Below, piece by piece: positions 11,401 to 43,774 of a stretch of 64,000 nt of DNA (positions within the stretch are counted from its first letter, which is position 1; each line of letters starts with the position of its first letter). The notes under the pieces were generated by a model, which did not search any database, was not told where the DNA came from, and saw nothing but the letters and a program-made list of their open reading frames with translations. The DNA comes from Xiphophorus maculatus (Eukaryota; Chordata; Actinopteri; Cyprinodontiformes; Poeciliidae), in assembly GCF_002775205.1 (NCBI RefSeq), contig NC_036459.1:16972312-17036311 (forward strand). The letters run 5' to 3'. The position numbers and the translations under genes were made by a program.

Positions 11401-14400
11401 GCCAAATCTGGTTCTAATCGGATGCCTGGTTCTTCAGCATCAACTGTGGCGTCATCTCCACCTTTATCTTCACCAAACTGAAGATGAAGAAACAGTAATC
11501 GTCTATTTGATTTTATTTGTTCAAAAGAAAGTACATTTTGTGAATAAAAAAAACTACAAAAAACAATGAGCAGGATGGCGAACGGGCTGCAGAGGCAAGG
11601 AGGACATCTTGCTTCTACTCTCTCTTTAGATATTGCGTATCGCCCCCTGTTGATGTGTTGAAGACACATTCTTCATTCCCAATCGACAGATGGAAACAGG
11701 CATCGTCTCTCACCAAAACCGGCGTTACGATTGGTAGAATATACAATTTTTTCAATTTCTTACTGGCCGGTCTCGAGCGGTGGTTGACCAAACTGAAAAT
11801 GATTCGGTTCCAAACACACCAATATTTGTTACAAAGTAAGCAGTTTGTAATATTTGATTTTTGTTACATTTAGAAAATGTAAACACATTTATCTTGAAAG
11901 GAAAAGAAAGGGTGTCATAATTGGATAAAGGGCTTAGTCTTTCAAAGAAGGATATCATGTATATTTATTTTCATGACTTAGCCAGACAGCAGAGAAAAGC
12001 CTAGCATCGGCTGTTACGGCCACAGCTTCCTTGTCAGACAATCAATGGCTGCATTTTGCACCTTTCCTGCCAGCTTTGTCCCCTACACTGTGCATTAGAT
12101 GTGGCCCTCATCGCTCCACTCCCCTCAGAGGCCTCCGCTCTTCCACTCACCTCCCTCAGTCACCAGCATCCAATCAAAACAGCAGGATTTTAGTTACTCT
12201 TCTTGTATACTGACAACCTAACCCAAGGAAGAAGAAGTGTTGGGTTACTGTGCTTCTTTCTTACAGTAACCCAGGTTGACTAACCTCAATAAACCCATCG
12301 CTCCAAATCAGGGACTTTGCAGCGATGATTCAGAGGATTTTCCCTCAGAAGTCAGGAAGTGTCCTGTTATTGTGGGACCTTCGGGGCCGAAACGGGAAAA
12401 GGGGCCGGGGGAATAGACGAAACACGGCTCCTATATCTGTCCCGCAGGGCTTGTTTAATGTCTTTGTGAGCTAATCTAACCCATTCATGCCTTTCGGATG
12501 GCGCGCTGCCAAATGTTTTAGTGATATGCACGTCCACCCTCGTCCCTTTTTCACTCTCTTACGTAACGTTTGCATAATCTGCTCTCATCAATATTCAGCT
12601 CCTTAAAGAGGAGGAAAATTGAACTTATTTCCTTAGTTTGTCTTTAGCAGTCTTGTAGTCTTCGAGTTGGGTTATGACCTTCTTTTTAATTTATGTAAAA
12701 TAGAAAAGCAACAATTATTTATACTGCTGCAAAAATAATGCAACATACTGATTATTAATGATGATATATATATATATTTTTTTTTTCACTGCAGCAAAAA
12801 AAGCTCAATTTAAATTTTGATTATTCTTTTTTTTAAGGCTAATTATTATTTTTTTCTTGTATTGCTTTTGGCTATATTTTATTTTTTTATATTTCAAATG
12901 TCGTCCTGTTCTGTATTCATCTTTGAGTTCTTGCACTGTTATGCCATTACCAACACATTATTTGGAAATGGTGTCAAGCCAACGACATTACTATCTCAAT
13001 AACTCCTGTGACAATTTATCCTCGTGACTGTTTCAGAGCAGGGCTTTCGCCGACTCCAGCTTTCTTTTTCACTGATATTTGAAAAAGCCTCACCTGCTGA
13101 TGCTGATGTTAGGCAGATAAGATCTGTGAATACGATCAGTTTGTCATGTAAATGTCGTCCAGACTGATTTATCAACTGGCCACATCATGACACTACCATC
13201 CTCTTTAGGTAGTCAACAGAATGTTTCCCCAATAGAGTCATCACGATCTTTTTGATTGGCATGTCTGTTTATGGTTTGTTCACCATCTTTTCCTCAATAC
13301 TCAGATGATTTTATCATTAAAACTGACGCCACCTGTGAGAGGCAAACACTTTATTTCCCCCCTGTATTTGAAGGGGAATGGGAATCACTTGGCTGTCAAA
13401 TGTGTTGCCGGTTTTTTATTTATTTATTTATTCTTAGGCCTGCCCGGTTTAAACGAAGACCATTAAAGTCGAAAGAGTCCACTCTGTTCAAACCTTTAAA
13501 TGAAATGAAACCCCATGGGCCATCAAGCATGTGGCTTTTCCATTTCGTGGCTCACTGGAATATCTTAGCGAGATACCAGATAGAATCTGAAAAACAAAAA
13601 CAATCCCCATAGCATTCATATAGTTTACCAGTTGGATACACGTGATATAGATACAGTATATAGAAGTATGACAATAATACTGCCACTAGAACCAAGATCA
13701 TAAATTTCTTTCACAGCTGCCATGAATCAGCCAAAATAGGCTTATTGGAGCTTTAATGCTGTGGCTTCTTTGGTAGCTGAGAAATAACTGTCTTATTAGA
13801 ACATTAATAACACATCTTTAGCCGATGATGAAACCTCCAGATAGGTGTTTAAGCGCAGACATCATTTTGGGTGGACAGGAGCCTCTCTGTTTATTATGCA
13901 GTGAGAACAGTCTGCTGCCTGAACGGCCATGTTGCATTTTATCTGGCTTTCATGTCATCAGTGTGTGACGTACTGTACGTCATAATTCAGAAGGTTATGG
14001 TTACGAAATTCTGACAGAAGTCTGTGTCAGTGAAGCACATCGCAGTCCCACCACTTTTGGCTCTGAATACACATTCCAACAGACATGGCCTACAGAAATT
14101 TCTGTAAATTCTCCACAAACAGCCGTCGATATTAGTTTTACTTTCTTTTTATCAGCTTCCTTCGTCTTGTGATGATCGTGGGACAATACTGTCGACTCCC
14201 ACTGCTGAATAAAATTTAAAATCGTTCCATGAACGGTTCCATTTGCTATCACTTCCGTAAGCAATGCAATGTTGTGTGACATCAACGTTCTTCTCCTGCA
14301 TATTTAACTAGCAGTATGAACAGTCACGGCAAAAAAAAAGGATTTCAGTGAAAAAAAATCAGATTTGAGCATCAAGACGTTCTGTGTGAACGTAGCCTAA

Positions 14401-14540
14401 ACGCCTCTACGCTGTAATCCCGTGCTCCAAGTTTCACAAGCACGTTCTCGTGGTAACCTGCCAAAACTCAAAACCGTTCCATTCAAAAGGTGACCTGCTT
14501 CCTCCTCGACTCATCCGTTTGTGTTTTTGTTGTCCACCAG
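8446..14540 (+). other. Likely stk38l first intron, mostly featureless
   Basis: This long AT-rich stretch lies between the probable promoter and the first coding exon. A GC-richer patch at about 10,240-10,510 could be an alternative promoter but has no decisive motif. A minus-strand open stretch at about 11,260-11,490 looks codon-like but matches no family I recognise. TA microsatellites occur near 9,570 and 12,760. I see no exon that can be supported. Confidence 0.45.
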
Positions 14541-14546
14541 GATAGC

Positions 14547-18759
<4,213 letters not shown>

Positions 18760-20830
18760 CACGCTCAAGGAAAGCAAACACAGAGACGTTTAACGGACAC
18801 AGGGTCGGGCCGCCGAGCCCCCACCGGTTCTGACGGGCCACGCCGGTGCCGCGACACACCGTCGGCCCCTCGGTCTAAACGTAACCATCGTCACAAGCTA
18901 TTTAGGTCAGCTCTGCCGCCAAGAAAACGCCCCACTGGAAGGAGCTGGGAGACGACGGAGCGTCGCCGCATTACCTCGGTTGTTTATATTTCACGTGTGC
19001 TGTCTCTAGCCATAGCTCTCGGGCCAGCTCTTTAACTAGGACACTAATTAAGCATATCTGCATGTTCAGCTTAAAAGTTGATGGCAGGAATGGGGCTTGA
19101 ATACAAATCCCTGCTTTCTGCATCCTCACATTGATAGTTGATACACTGGCGGTTACATTAACACAGCTGCAAACTGACGTCTGCTTAAAAGCTCTCAGCA
19201 CTGTAATCAAAGTCTGGGTGACCGAAGAGAACCAGAACTACTGAAGCACACATGCTGCTGTGCTGTACGGAGAATTCCAGCACGATTTCCAATGAGTTTT
19301 ATAGCTCCGACCCGAAGCAAGTTCCGTTTTTTAATTTTGATATTGATGTTCGGTTTGTCGCCGCCTGCTGTTGCAGCGTAGGTATTAAAGTGTTATTAAT
19401 CGTAATCTCACAATCGGTTTAGACTGAAGACATCTTGAGTTGTCTGTATATTGTGAGTTTCACCTTTTTGTCTTCTGTTTGGGGTTTAATTGAGCGTCCT
19501 CTGTTTAAGATACGTAATATCTGAGGATGGATATCAAAAAAGTAAGAGCATCACACTCGTGGTATAATATTTTAGGAATGAGCAAACACCCAAATCCTGC
19601 TGGAATCCTCCTTTATAAAGGTGGGACACTGGCATAGGTTAAATAGTGTAACTCCCTGCAAAGCAACAAGACGGAACTCGTAATTCTTCTGCTTAGCATC
19701 TGTCGGCGTGAGACATTGCCAAATAGCTCTGTGTCCTTTTAAGATGTAAAACAGTCAACTTAATGAGCCGCAGGCCCAGCCTCTTGCTTCTTAAGTCAAC
19801 ATAACATGCAAAAGTGCCTTTTTAAGTAGCTAGATGTATCACTGTAGTTTAGGAAACATTAATTAGGAGGCATTCATTAAGATTAGCTTAGCATAAAGCT
19901 GATTGATTTTGAGAGAACGGTAAAGGGGCAGCTTGAATTGTATGTATAACAAAAAGCAAATATATAAGCTGGTGTCTTTTAGGTGATTTATGAGGGTTGT
20001 GATAATACAAAGGCAGGTTTTTATGGACGAGATAATAAAACAGGAGACTCTTTAAGCAGTAAAAAATGGAACTAAAATAGGTCAAAAACAGCATAAGAGT
20101 GCTCTCTCTAGGTTTGGAGTTTTAAATTTTTCATTTTATGTCCATCGTAGGATGCGTTTTAACACTTCTTTTTTTATTTATCCCTCTCACAAGCACGCCA
20201 ACAAACAAAAGGCTCCCTGTAAAGCCAGTCTTTAACCATGAAGTCTCAGAAGGGGAGACTACGGAGTTACCAAAGAACTCTGCTCATCACATGCCGTGGT
20301 TCGAATGTAGCCGTCGCTTATTAACAGGAAACCACCCTTGAAAAGGAAGTCATTTCCATTTACTAAATCTAAACTTCTAAAACAAAATGTGTGCGTGAGC
20401 AGTGACATTTCTTAGATGTCTGCTAAGAGTTCTAAGAGTAAATGTATAATCGGAAAGATTCCCAGGAATCCCTGTGTTAGCTGTTTCTAAAGGTCTCTGC
20501 TAGAAAAGTAGTTCTTCAGCATTCTGATCATTTCTCTGTAATTCCCCCGTGTTAATTCTTTTCTTACATTTTCCATGCAAGTAATTTATTCGTCGAGCTA
20601 CAAATGCCTTGGCCGACTACACTCGAAAATGCTACCCTCATCAGTTGGACTGGTGAGGGTTTTAAAGGCAAATATTTGTATATTTTTGTGTTATTTATGC
20701 TGCTAGTGTTTTTTTTTTTTTAATGTATAAATTGGATTTTTCTTTTTGCAGACATTCACTGTATTTTAATTGTCTGTGTTTTATGTGAAATCGTACCCGC
20801 TGATGTAAACAACAAACAGAAAAAAGTTCA
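18760..20830 (+). other. stk38l 3' UTR and downstream flank (inferred)
   Basis: Non-coding sequence after the stk38l stop. The first 250 bases are GC-richer, then the sequence is AT-rich. Candidate polyadenylation signals include ATTAAA near 19,385 and AATAAA near 20,033. The real transcript end cannot be fixed from sequence. Confidence 0.4.
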
Positions 20831-23800
20831 GAATCCTATGCACGTCCGTGGACATCTCTTATGGGTAATAAGGTTAGCGAGCCCTTTTTTGTTTTTAGTC
20901 AGCCACAAAAATCGCCGTAAATTGGTATATAGATGATGTGATTGGTAATAAGTGGTGGATTCATGAGGAGAGAGAGTGAGTTTTACCAGCCAGTTGCTGG
21001 AGCATCCAACAATCTGGAACAGTGGAGGAAGGTCACCAGACACAGTGAGTGCTTTGTGCAGGTAATTGATTGGAGGTTGCATTGGGTGTTTGCTTCGAAC
21101 CAGGTGGTTGTACTGTGCAAGTTCCCAGCAATACCACACAGTAGCCCTAAACTGAGAGTGTGGTGGGTCACCACACTCTCTGTGAAGGTTCCAAACACCC
21201 AAGATGGATCACAACACCATAAATGTAGGGTTAGGAGATCCACAGCACATAACCTAAGGTTCTCTCTGGTAATGTTTTGATGGAACCAGACAGGAACATC
21301 ATACTCCTGCCTGTCTTCCCCAAGATGTCACCCTTCTACACTAGAACTTGACTGTATGCTGAGAAAGTAATTCAGCCATTTGATTTAGTTGTGTTGGACC
21401 TGGGACACATCTAGATGTTGCAGGACACCAGGCCATAGAGGGCTGGAGTTTGACAAACCTGTTCTGTCATGATGAGGTCCTAGCTAGGCCTCCCTAAATG
21501 GACATGTGTTGGATCACCTTGGATACTTCTTGAATCTTGGGTTGACTTGCCAATGAAGACATTGGCCATGTTTTGGACTTGATGACTAATGTTGCCATGG
21601 AACCAGCTGTGGGACAGTACTGCCAACTCTTTGATCTGATATCAAAATCATTGCATGACCTTTCGAAACATGACTTTTTCTTCCATTGCCACTCTGTTTG
21701 TGTCATGTTTAAAGAAATAATCCTGCCATTCAAAATCTTACTACTGCACATGAATGGAGAAACTAGAGTAAACAGATTGGCTCAACATATTTAAACTATT
21801 TTGATCTTCTAGGAAGGTACGCTGACAGGGGGGTCTAATCATTTGTTGAAATTGACAAAAACGTAGACATGGCATCCAATGTGTTCTCCATCTGGTCATG
21901 TCTTTCAAACGACACAAAATCTGTTTGTAGGAATTTCTGTTCAAACTTAAGTGTCAATGCAAAGCTTGGTGACGACACTGTGGCTGTGTGAATGGCTGAT
22001 GAATTCCAAGACTGCCTTTGATCGATAACAGAAAAGGTTTTAAATGTTACTGAAACAATCTCAAACTAGAAAATTCAATCCTCTTGGTCAGTATTTGGTA
22101 GTTTCCCACAGATGTGTCGAATTCAGAAACAAAACCTGCTTTCAGAAAACTCCAGAGAAATAGTGACGCGACTTGAAGACTGACTAGGAAAGGGACAATT
22201 GTTCATGAAGTGGATGATCTCCTTTTGTGTTGTGAGGTGAAGTGTCTCACTGTTTAGTGTCAAATGTCTGCTTTGTGCTAGGATCGACGGTGTTTGTTTT
22301 ATTTATCATGAAGAAGAGAAACGGAGGATGAATAGTTGCGATGCGTGCTATATTTCACTTGATACAGCCACACTTGACTTGAAATCCACTGCGGCGTCAC
22401 TTTAACTAAAGGGATTTTTCCAACGAGGTAGTAGAAGGTTCAGGAAAATGTTTCTTATTTATCAAGCGAGACAATTCATTTGCCTCGTTTGGACCAAACC
22501 AGTTTACTGCCGAGTAACAAACAGTCGTCGGCAGATTATTAAAGGGTAATGCTGCATGTTTCGTTTTGCCAAGAGACAATGAGCGCAACTATATCGTATG
22601 GTAAAATCAACATAAAAGCCGAAAAGGTGAATGATCTGTATTCCCCTCCCTGTAGAAGGAAGATTCCCCGGTTCCATGGCTCAGAACTGTGTTAAGATGC
22701 GGTAGAAACCTGGAAGGCTACTGTCTGTAGAGGAGAGAAGGGGATGCTCATTAATATATTCATTCATGTTGCTGAGTTGTTGTTTTTTTATGTTGATACA
22801 CTGCTCAGAAATAATAAAATAAAAAAAATAATTAAACACTTGAAGTTTTCAATGTCTTTACTGTTCTGGGAAATTCCTTTTTTCTTTTTTGTTTGGCACA
22901 GGCCATGTAACAAACACCACTGTCCAAATTGATACAGTTGTTGGTCTTTTCCTGCTTCATCTCAACTGTTAAAACAAACTCACTCTAGTCAACAGGGATC
23001 AACAATGTGATGTGGTTTAACTTGGTCTTGTCTACAGTCATCTCTCCTAACTTTAAATACCTCTCTTACACTCAAGTGCTAAATGAATTACTTGAGACTT
23101 AATTTGAACTTTTTTCTACCTTCTAAGCAATGATGATAAACAGAAACCAGATGCAGACCAAATGAAATGAGACTGTAATCTGTAGCAGATGAAGTTTTCG
23201 CAACGTAGAATCAAAACTCTTTACTTTCTCCCTGTTGAGCCACTAGGGGGAGCTCTTGGCGAGCTTTTATTTCATTTTCTGTTGGTCAAGCCCTGAATGA
23301 ACAAATGGATAAGAACAACTTAAGGCATGGTAGAGATTAAATTACAAAATCAAAGTATGCCGGTCAAGCATTAGTAATCATTAATCAATGTAACTTATAA
23401 ATAGTGATATTTTGAAGTCAGTGCTATTAAAAAATATTTTCCCAGACAGAGTTCTTGTTCTTTAAAGACACTGTGTCCCAGGTTACCATATGTAGTAAAC
23501 CGGCAGCTATAAGAAAACACAGCAAACCTTCATGTGAGTCATCAATGTTATGTCAAGAATTGGCCAAGAATTCACGCTGTCCCATCCCACCCTGCAAATC
23601 TAGTTAACCGGGTTTCTCTTAATCCCTTACCCCCATTAAGGAAACTGGGTTTCTGGTTTGGACCACGAAATCAGGTTACAACAGAAAGCCAACAGCAAGC
23701 GGGTTACTTACGCACTCGAAAACCCGCCTCACAGAAGAAGTGATAGGGCCGTCATGCCATGACCCTGTTGTCATGGTCTTACTCTGTAGTATCCACTTTT

Positions 23801-23840
23801 CAGTTTAGCTGTGGAGAAAATTAAACGCATGAAAATGGAA
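20831..23840. other. Intergenic, unclassified; contains a short palindrome
   Basis: No gene is supported. A perfect 12-bp inverted repeat with a 3-base loop (gagagtgtggtg, 21154-21180) lies in a stretch whose low AT content and long open frames at 20,830-21,950 hint at a decayed mobile element, but I cannot name a family. Confidence 0.35.
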
Positions 23841-23844
23841 GTAA

Positions 23845-25420
23845 CTTTTAAGGAACACTGATAAAAGGTCTTCTGAAGGTCATTTTGTGGAAGTAAAAGT
23901 TGACATTAGACCTCACAGAACCTTTAGAGAACAATCCCTGGAGGTTTCCAAGAGTCACACTGCGGACATTAGAGCTAATCTCCAGGAAGCATTCAAAGAA
24001 AGTTCCTTGAGGGTTCTTTGAATGCCACCCAGTGAAAATTATGAAATCAATCAATCAATCAATCAAATTTTATTTGTATAGCACATTTCAGCAGCAAGGC
24101 ATTTCAAAGTGCTTTACATCATTACAAACACAATGCAATATGAAAGTTGACAACAGACTTCATAGAACCTTTACAAAGTTTTCCCTGAAAGTTTCCAGGT
24201 TTTAATACTATGAATGTTGCCTTCTGGAACCTTCAGGAAAATATCCCCCCCAAAATTCCTAAAGAGTAACACTGAATGTTTAAAGCAGGACTTCAAGGAA
24301 CCTTCAGAGAACAATCTCTTAATGTTCAAGGAAAGCTTTGAGGAACAAAGAGTCACATCATGGAGTAGTTAATCTTCAAGGAACCTTTAGTAAAATTTCT
24401 TTGAAGGTCATAATATAAAAAGTATGACATTTGACGTTGGTTCTCACGGAACCTCGAGAGACAGTAAGGGAGCATTTTGTGAAGTGTCACATTGTGATCA
24501 TCGCCAATAACCTCCAATTAAAATTCCTTGAAGTCAGTAAAAAGGTTACACTCTGAATTTTAACGCTAATCTTCTGTGAAACTTTAGGTAATGTACCCAA
24601 AGGATCCAGTTGTAAAAGTGGAACTTAATCTTTAAAGAGTCTTAGGTATCCTCTGTGGAGGTTATGTGTGGTGTGAAAGTTCACATTTACCCTCTAGGTA
24701 TCTTCGGAGAATGTCCCCTAAAGGTCCCCAAGCTGCAATGTTGCAACAAGGCTTCAAGGAACTTTTGGGGGATATTCTGTGAAGATTTAGAAAGGGTCCA
24801 ACTGTAAATGTTGAAGCTAACCTTCAGTGACGATTCATGGAATGTTTCTCAGAAGTTCCTGAAATATCACATTTTGGATTTTGCACTGTCAAAGTTGAAG
24901 GTATCAGGGAACCTTTAGGGAGCGTTATTCTATCAATGTTGCAACTGCCTTCTGGAAACCTTTAGGAAGGTTCCCTCAAGGTTCCCAGAAAGTCATATAG
25001 TGTTGAAGCTAATCTTCTTGGGGCATCTAGGGAATGTTCTCTAAATGTCCCTGTAAATGTTGAAGCTAATTGTCATAGAACTTTACCTAAAGACTACAAG
25101 GAAATCAAACAATGAATATTGCAATTAACATGCTTTCTGATTTAGGAATTCATCCCCAAAGGTTATTTTTGAAACTTTTGAACATTCCCTGGAGGCTCGC
25201 AGAGTGAAACATCATGAATGTTGCTTAACTTACATTCAAGTTACTTTAGAGAGAAGATTCCTGAAAGGTTCCTCAAAGGTCACATTGTAGTTGCTAAATG
25301 TAACCTTCAGGGAACCTCCCCTGTGTTCAAAAGTGTTTCGAACGCAGCAAATCGCAGAGAAAATTCCCTTAAGGTTCTTCATGTAAGGAACTTTTCAAAA
25401 ACAGCAGCTGACAACATTAA
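23845..25420. repeat. Degenerate tandem repeat (satellite-like) of about 60-75 bp units
   Basis: Roughly twenty diverged units repeat the pattern ggaacctttagggaatgttc...aaggttcc followed by a spacer such as gtcacattgtgaatgttgaagctaa. The words ggaacct, ttccctgaagg, aatgttgaagctaacctt and gtcaca recur throughout at intervals of about 60-75 bases. Units are internally partly palindromic (GGAACCTT / AAGGTTCC). The array is interrupted at 24,046-24,130 by an unrelated insertion. The period was judged by eye. Confidence 0.65.
24044..24130 (-). mobile_element. Short LINE/SINE tail inserted in the satellite
   Basis: The sequence (AATC)4 followed by AAATTTTATTTGTATAGCAC and ttcagcagcaaggcatttca is the minus-strand 3' tail of a common fish retroposon, with the GATT-repeat terminus at its left end. 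A diverged relative lies at 15,785-15,905. It breaks the tandem array and so is younger than the array. Confidence 0.65.
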
Positions 25421-25867
25421 ATGCTCAATGTGAAGAACATTGTAGATCTTGGACGCCATCTTTGTCTTCCAGTTGTTGACTGCTGTTTTCCCTCATATTT
25501 AAACACTGACTATCAAATTTCTTCACCTTTACATCGTCAGTTATTAAATGACCACACTGAAATATTTGCGGGGCAACATTCCTCTGTCATCAGGAAAGAT
25601 GAAGGACATTTCACTCCTTAATCATAAATCATTATGTTAATGCTGACGATTTCAATACGTAGGTAGATAGATTGATATTAATTATAAGTTAAATATTTAT
25701 TATATATGTCAACCTATAAGAACTACTGGTATTGACTCCTTGCATTGCTCCTCTGAAACATCAGAATATGTTTGTAATATCTCTGGTTCGGTATCACCTG
25801 ACCACTCCGCTGTTCTGATGGGCAGCTGAATGCGTGCGTGGAATCGCCGCACTTTCTCCACAGACTC

Positions 25868-26009
25868 TTTATAAAATGGGTTAATGAGCCTCCCGCCGCC
25901 ACGTGACCCTCGAGTTATATAATATATAGGTCAGCACGTTTCTCGCTGGCACGTGCAGCCTTCTTTCTTACGTAAAGTCTCGTGCAAAGGTCTCGAATAA
26001 CACTATGTA
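25868..26009 (+). promoter_or_regulatory. Candidate clock-responsive promoter or enhancer of bmal2 (E-boxes, RORE, D-box)
   Basis: Within 76 bp there are CACGTG at 25,900-25,905, a RORE TATATAGGTCA at 25,923-25,933, the E-box variant CACGTT at 25,935-25,940, a second CACGTG at 25,950-25,955 and a perfect D-box TTACGTAA at 25,968-25,975. TATA-like strings lie at 25,869 and 25,916-25,928. A splice-donor-like ATGTAG|GTGAGC ends at 26,009, so a short non-coding exon starting near 25,945 is conceivable. The next gene downstream in this orientation is bmal2, whose start codon is 2.2 kb away; Bmal-family promoters are known ROR/REV-ERB targets through ROREs. The motifs are seen; function and target gene are inferred. 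Confidence 0.5.
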
Positions 26010-28153
26010 GGTGAGCGCCGAAGATCGTCGATACTAGTGGGGACCTATCACTCCTCATACATATTCCTGAACAAAACTCCCCAAAGTAAATGTTTTCACT
26101 AAAACACACAATAGTCTACGTCTGCTCCCCTTTCCCCCATTATCCTTCATGTTGTAGAATTTGCTATATAAAATCAGTTTACCATGTATTTAATCTTTGT
26201 TATTTGCTGCCGTGCAGGTTGTTTTAAAGACCTAAAAGCTCCATATTAAAACTTTTTAACACGTTTAACTCCTGTGTAACTGTGCTTCTGGGTTTGCTAA
26301 AGCACACAAACAGACAAACAAAAATTACTTTTACGTCCTGCCTAGCATGGATACAATCTTAGATTGAGACTATTGAAAGCTAAAATTATTATAATCCAAC
26401 AGACAACAACAAATCAAAAACATTTTTATATCTGAAATAAATAAGTAACATGCATCGATGTTTGAAATGAAATGAAAACATACTTAAGTGCAGTATTGCA
26501 AATATAGATGGTGAATTAAAAGTTGAATCCGTTATGTTAAAGTTATATGTAATTATTTCAGAATCTATTTAGTTAAAATATGCTACAATCCATCATTAAA
26601 TAATTAAAACTGTTGCTATGGCTCATCAAATGGACCCTAGCATTTGGGTGGTTAATCTGCACAACAGTTTAACTTAAAAAAAAAAGTAGTCTCATGCCTA
26701 TAAGGTGGATTTGTAAACTGTACTCTAGCTCCATGTGTTGCTTTTGAAGTAACTGCGTCTTCCTCTACGAGTGGCGTTTCAGCATATAAAATGACACTCT
26801 AAAAATGACAGGCTCTTAGTAGCTTCGGCAAGCATCTTTACATTTTATTCTTTTATTAAGCAGATTGAATTGCACATTTCTAACCAGAAAAGGTACCCTG
26901 GCACATCAGCGTCTGAACAGGTGAATATCTTCACTTCATCAGGGAAGAGGATTAGGGCCACGGAAATTCAGATTTCAAATTTCAGATGTTTTTTTTCCCC
27001 CTCATTATTCTGACTGCAATCTTCTAAGACAAACACTTCTGAGAGTAAAGTAAAAATTCTGATAAAAAAAGCCAGTTTTTTTCAGTGCCCATCCTCTTCC
27101 GTAGTCAATTGTTCCAAAGAGTGATTCGAACTTGTAATTGTGAAACAATTTTTTTTCTGTCATTTAGTACAATAAATATTTTTACAATCTTAAATGGCCA
27201 GGGATATGAATAGTTTAGTTTGATTTTAAAAAAAAACCCCAACAAAACAACAAAAAACATGATTTATAATATATATATTTTTGGATGAAAGTTGATTTGG
27301 AAAAAGAAACAGAGTGAGACCTCACTTCTCTCGTTGCTCCGATAGGAAGGAAGCGAGAAAGCTTGCAGCTGCGTCAGATGGGTGACGAGCTCGGGGCTCT
27401 TATTGAGGTCACCGAAACGTGCACGACACGGGGAGGGGAAGAATAAGTGACCGGGCTCTATTCGGCTCTATTCGGCTCTATTCGGCATAAATCAAAAATG
27501 AATTTATCAGCACTGCCGCGCGCTCGCTGCACGCTTCCTGTCAGGCCATTTAATTGCCCTTTAAATGGATTATTACCTGTCACACGAAACTGCAGTCAGA
27601 GTTGTATTTTGTTCAGCTTAACCACACAATAATAACTACTGGAAAAAAAATGTGTCGTTTTTCACTGACTGGCTCTATTAAATTACATTGGAAAAAAAAA
27701 AGAAATCCTCGGAACGTTGCAGCTTTTTCGACTGTGGACCTGAATGAACCATGTAGGTATAGTAGCTAATGGAGGATAAGACCGGCGTGAACTCTCTCCT
27801 TCTTTCCCCGTCCACTATTGAAAATGGGTGTTCCTCTCTCACTCATCCCTCACGTTTCTACCCCCACCCCACCCCACCCTACTCCTCTCCACTCCACTCA
27901 CATCGTTCTGTGAAAAGAAAAAAAAAGAAAAAAAAAAACAGGAACTACGCGAGGAGGAGGAGGAGGAGGAGGAGGAGGAGAGTGATGGAGGGGGGGTTGA
28001 AAAAAATGAAGTCAATTATACAACACCCCGGCTATCTGAAGCTCCCTCCTTCCCACCGTCTCTTTTATGCATCACACCACAACAGCTGGTGTCTCAACAT
28101 GCTCGGCGGCTCTCCGTAGCCTTCACCGGGAGCGCCGGTTCCAGTCCGCAGGC
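26010..28153 (+). other. bmal2 upstream region and likely 5' UTR
   Basis: AT-rich from 26,010 to 27,280, then GC-richer towards the first coding exon. It contains a 10-bp motif repeated three times (ggctctattc, 27,454-27,486) and a purine-rich GAGGAG run (27,950-27,980) just upstream of the start codon. There is no clear TATA box close to the ATG exon. The transcription start is unknown. Confidence 0.4.
27454..27486. repeat. Three tandem copies of a 10-bp motif
   Basis: GGCTCTATTC is repeated three times perfectly and followed by GGC. It lies about 0.67 kb upstream of the bmal2 start codon, next to an AGGTCA half-site (27,405-27,412 region). Confidence 0.85.
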
Positions 28154-43774
<15,621 letters not shown>

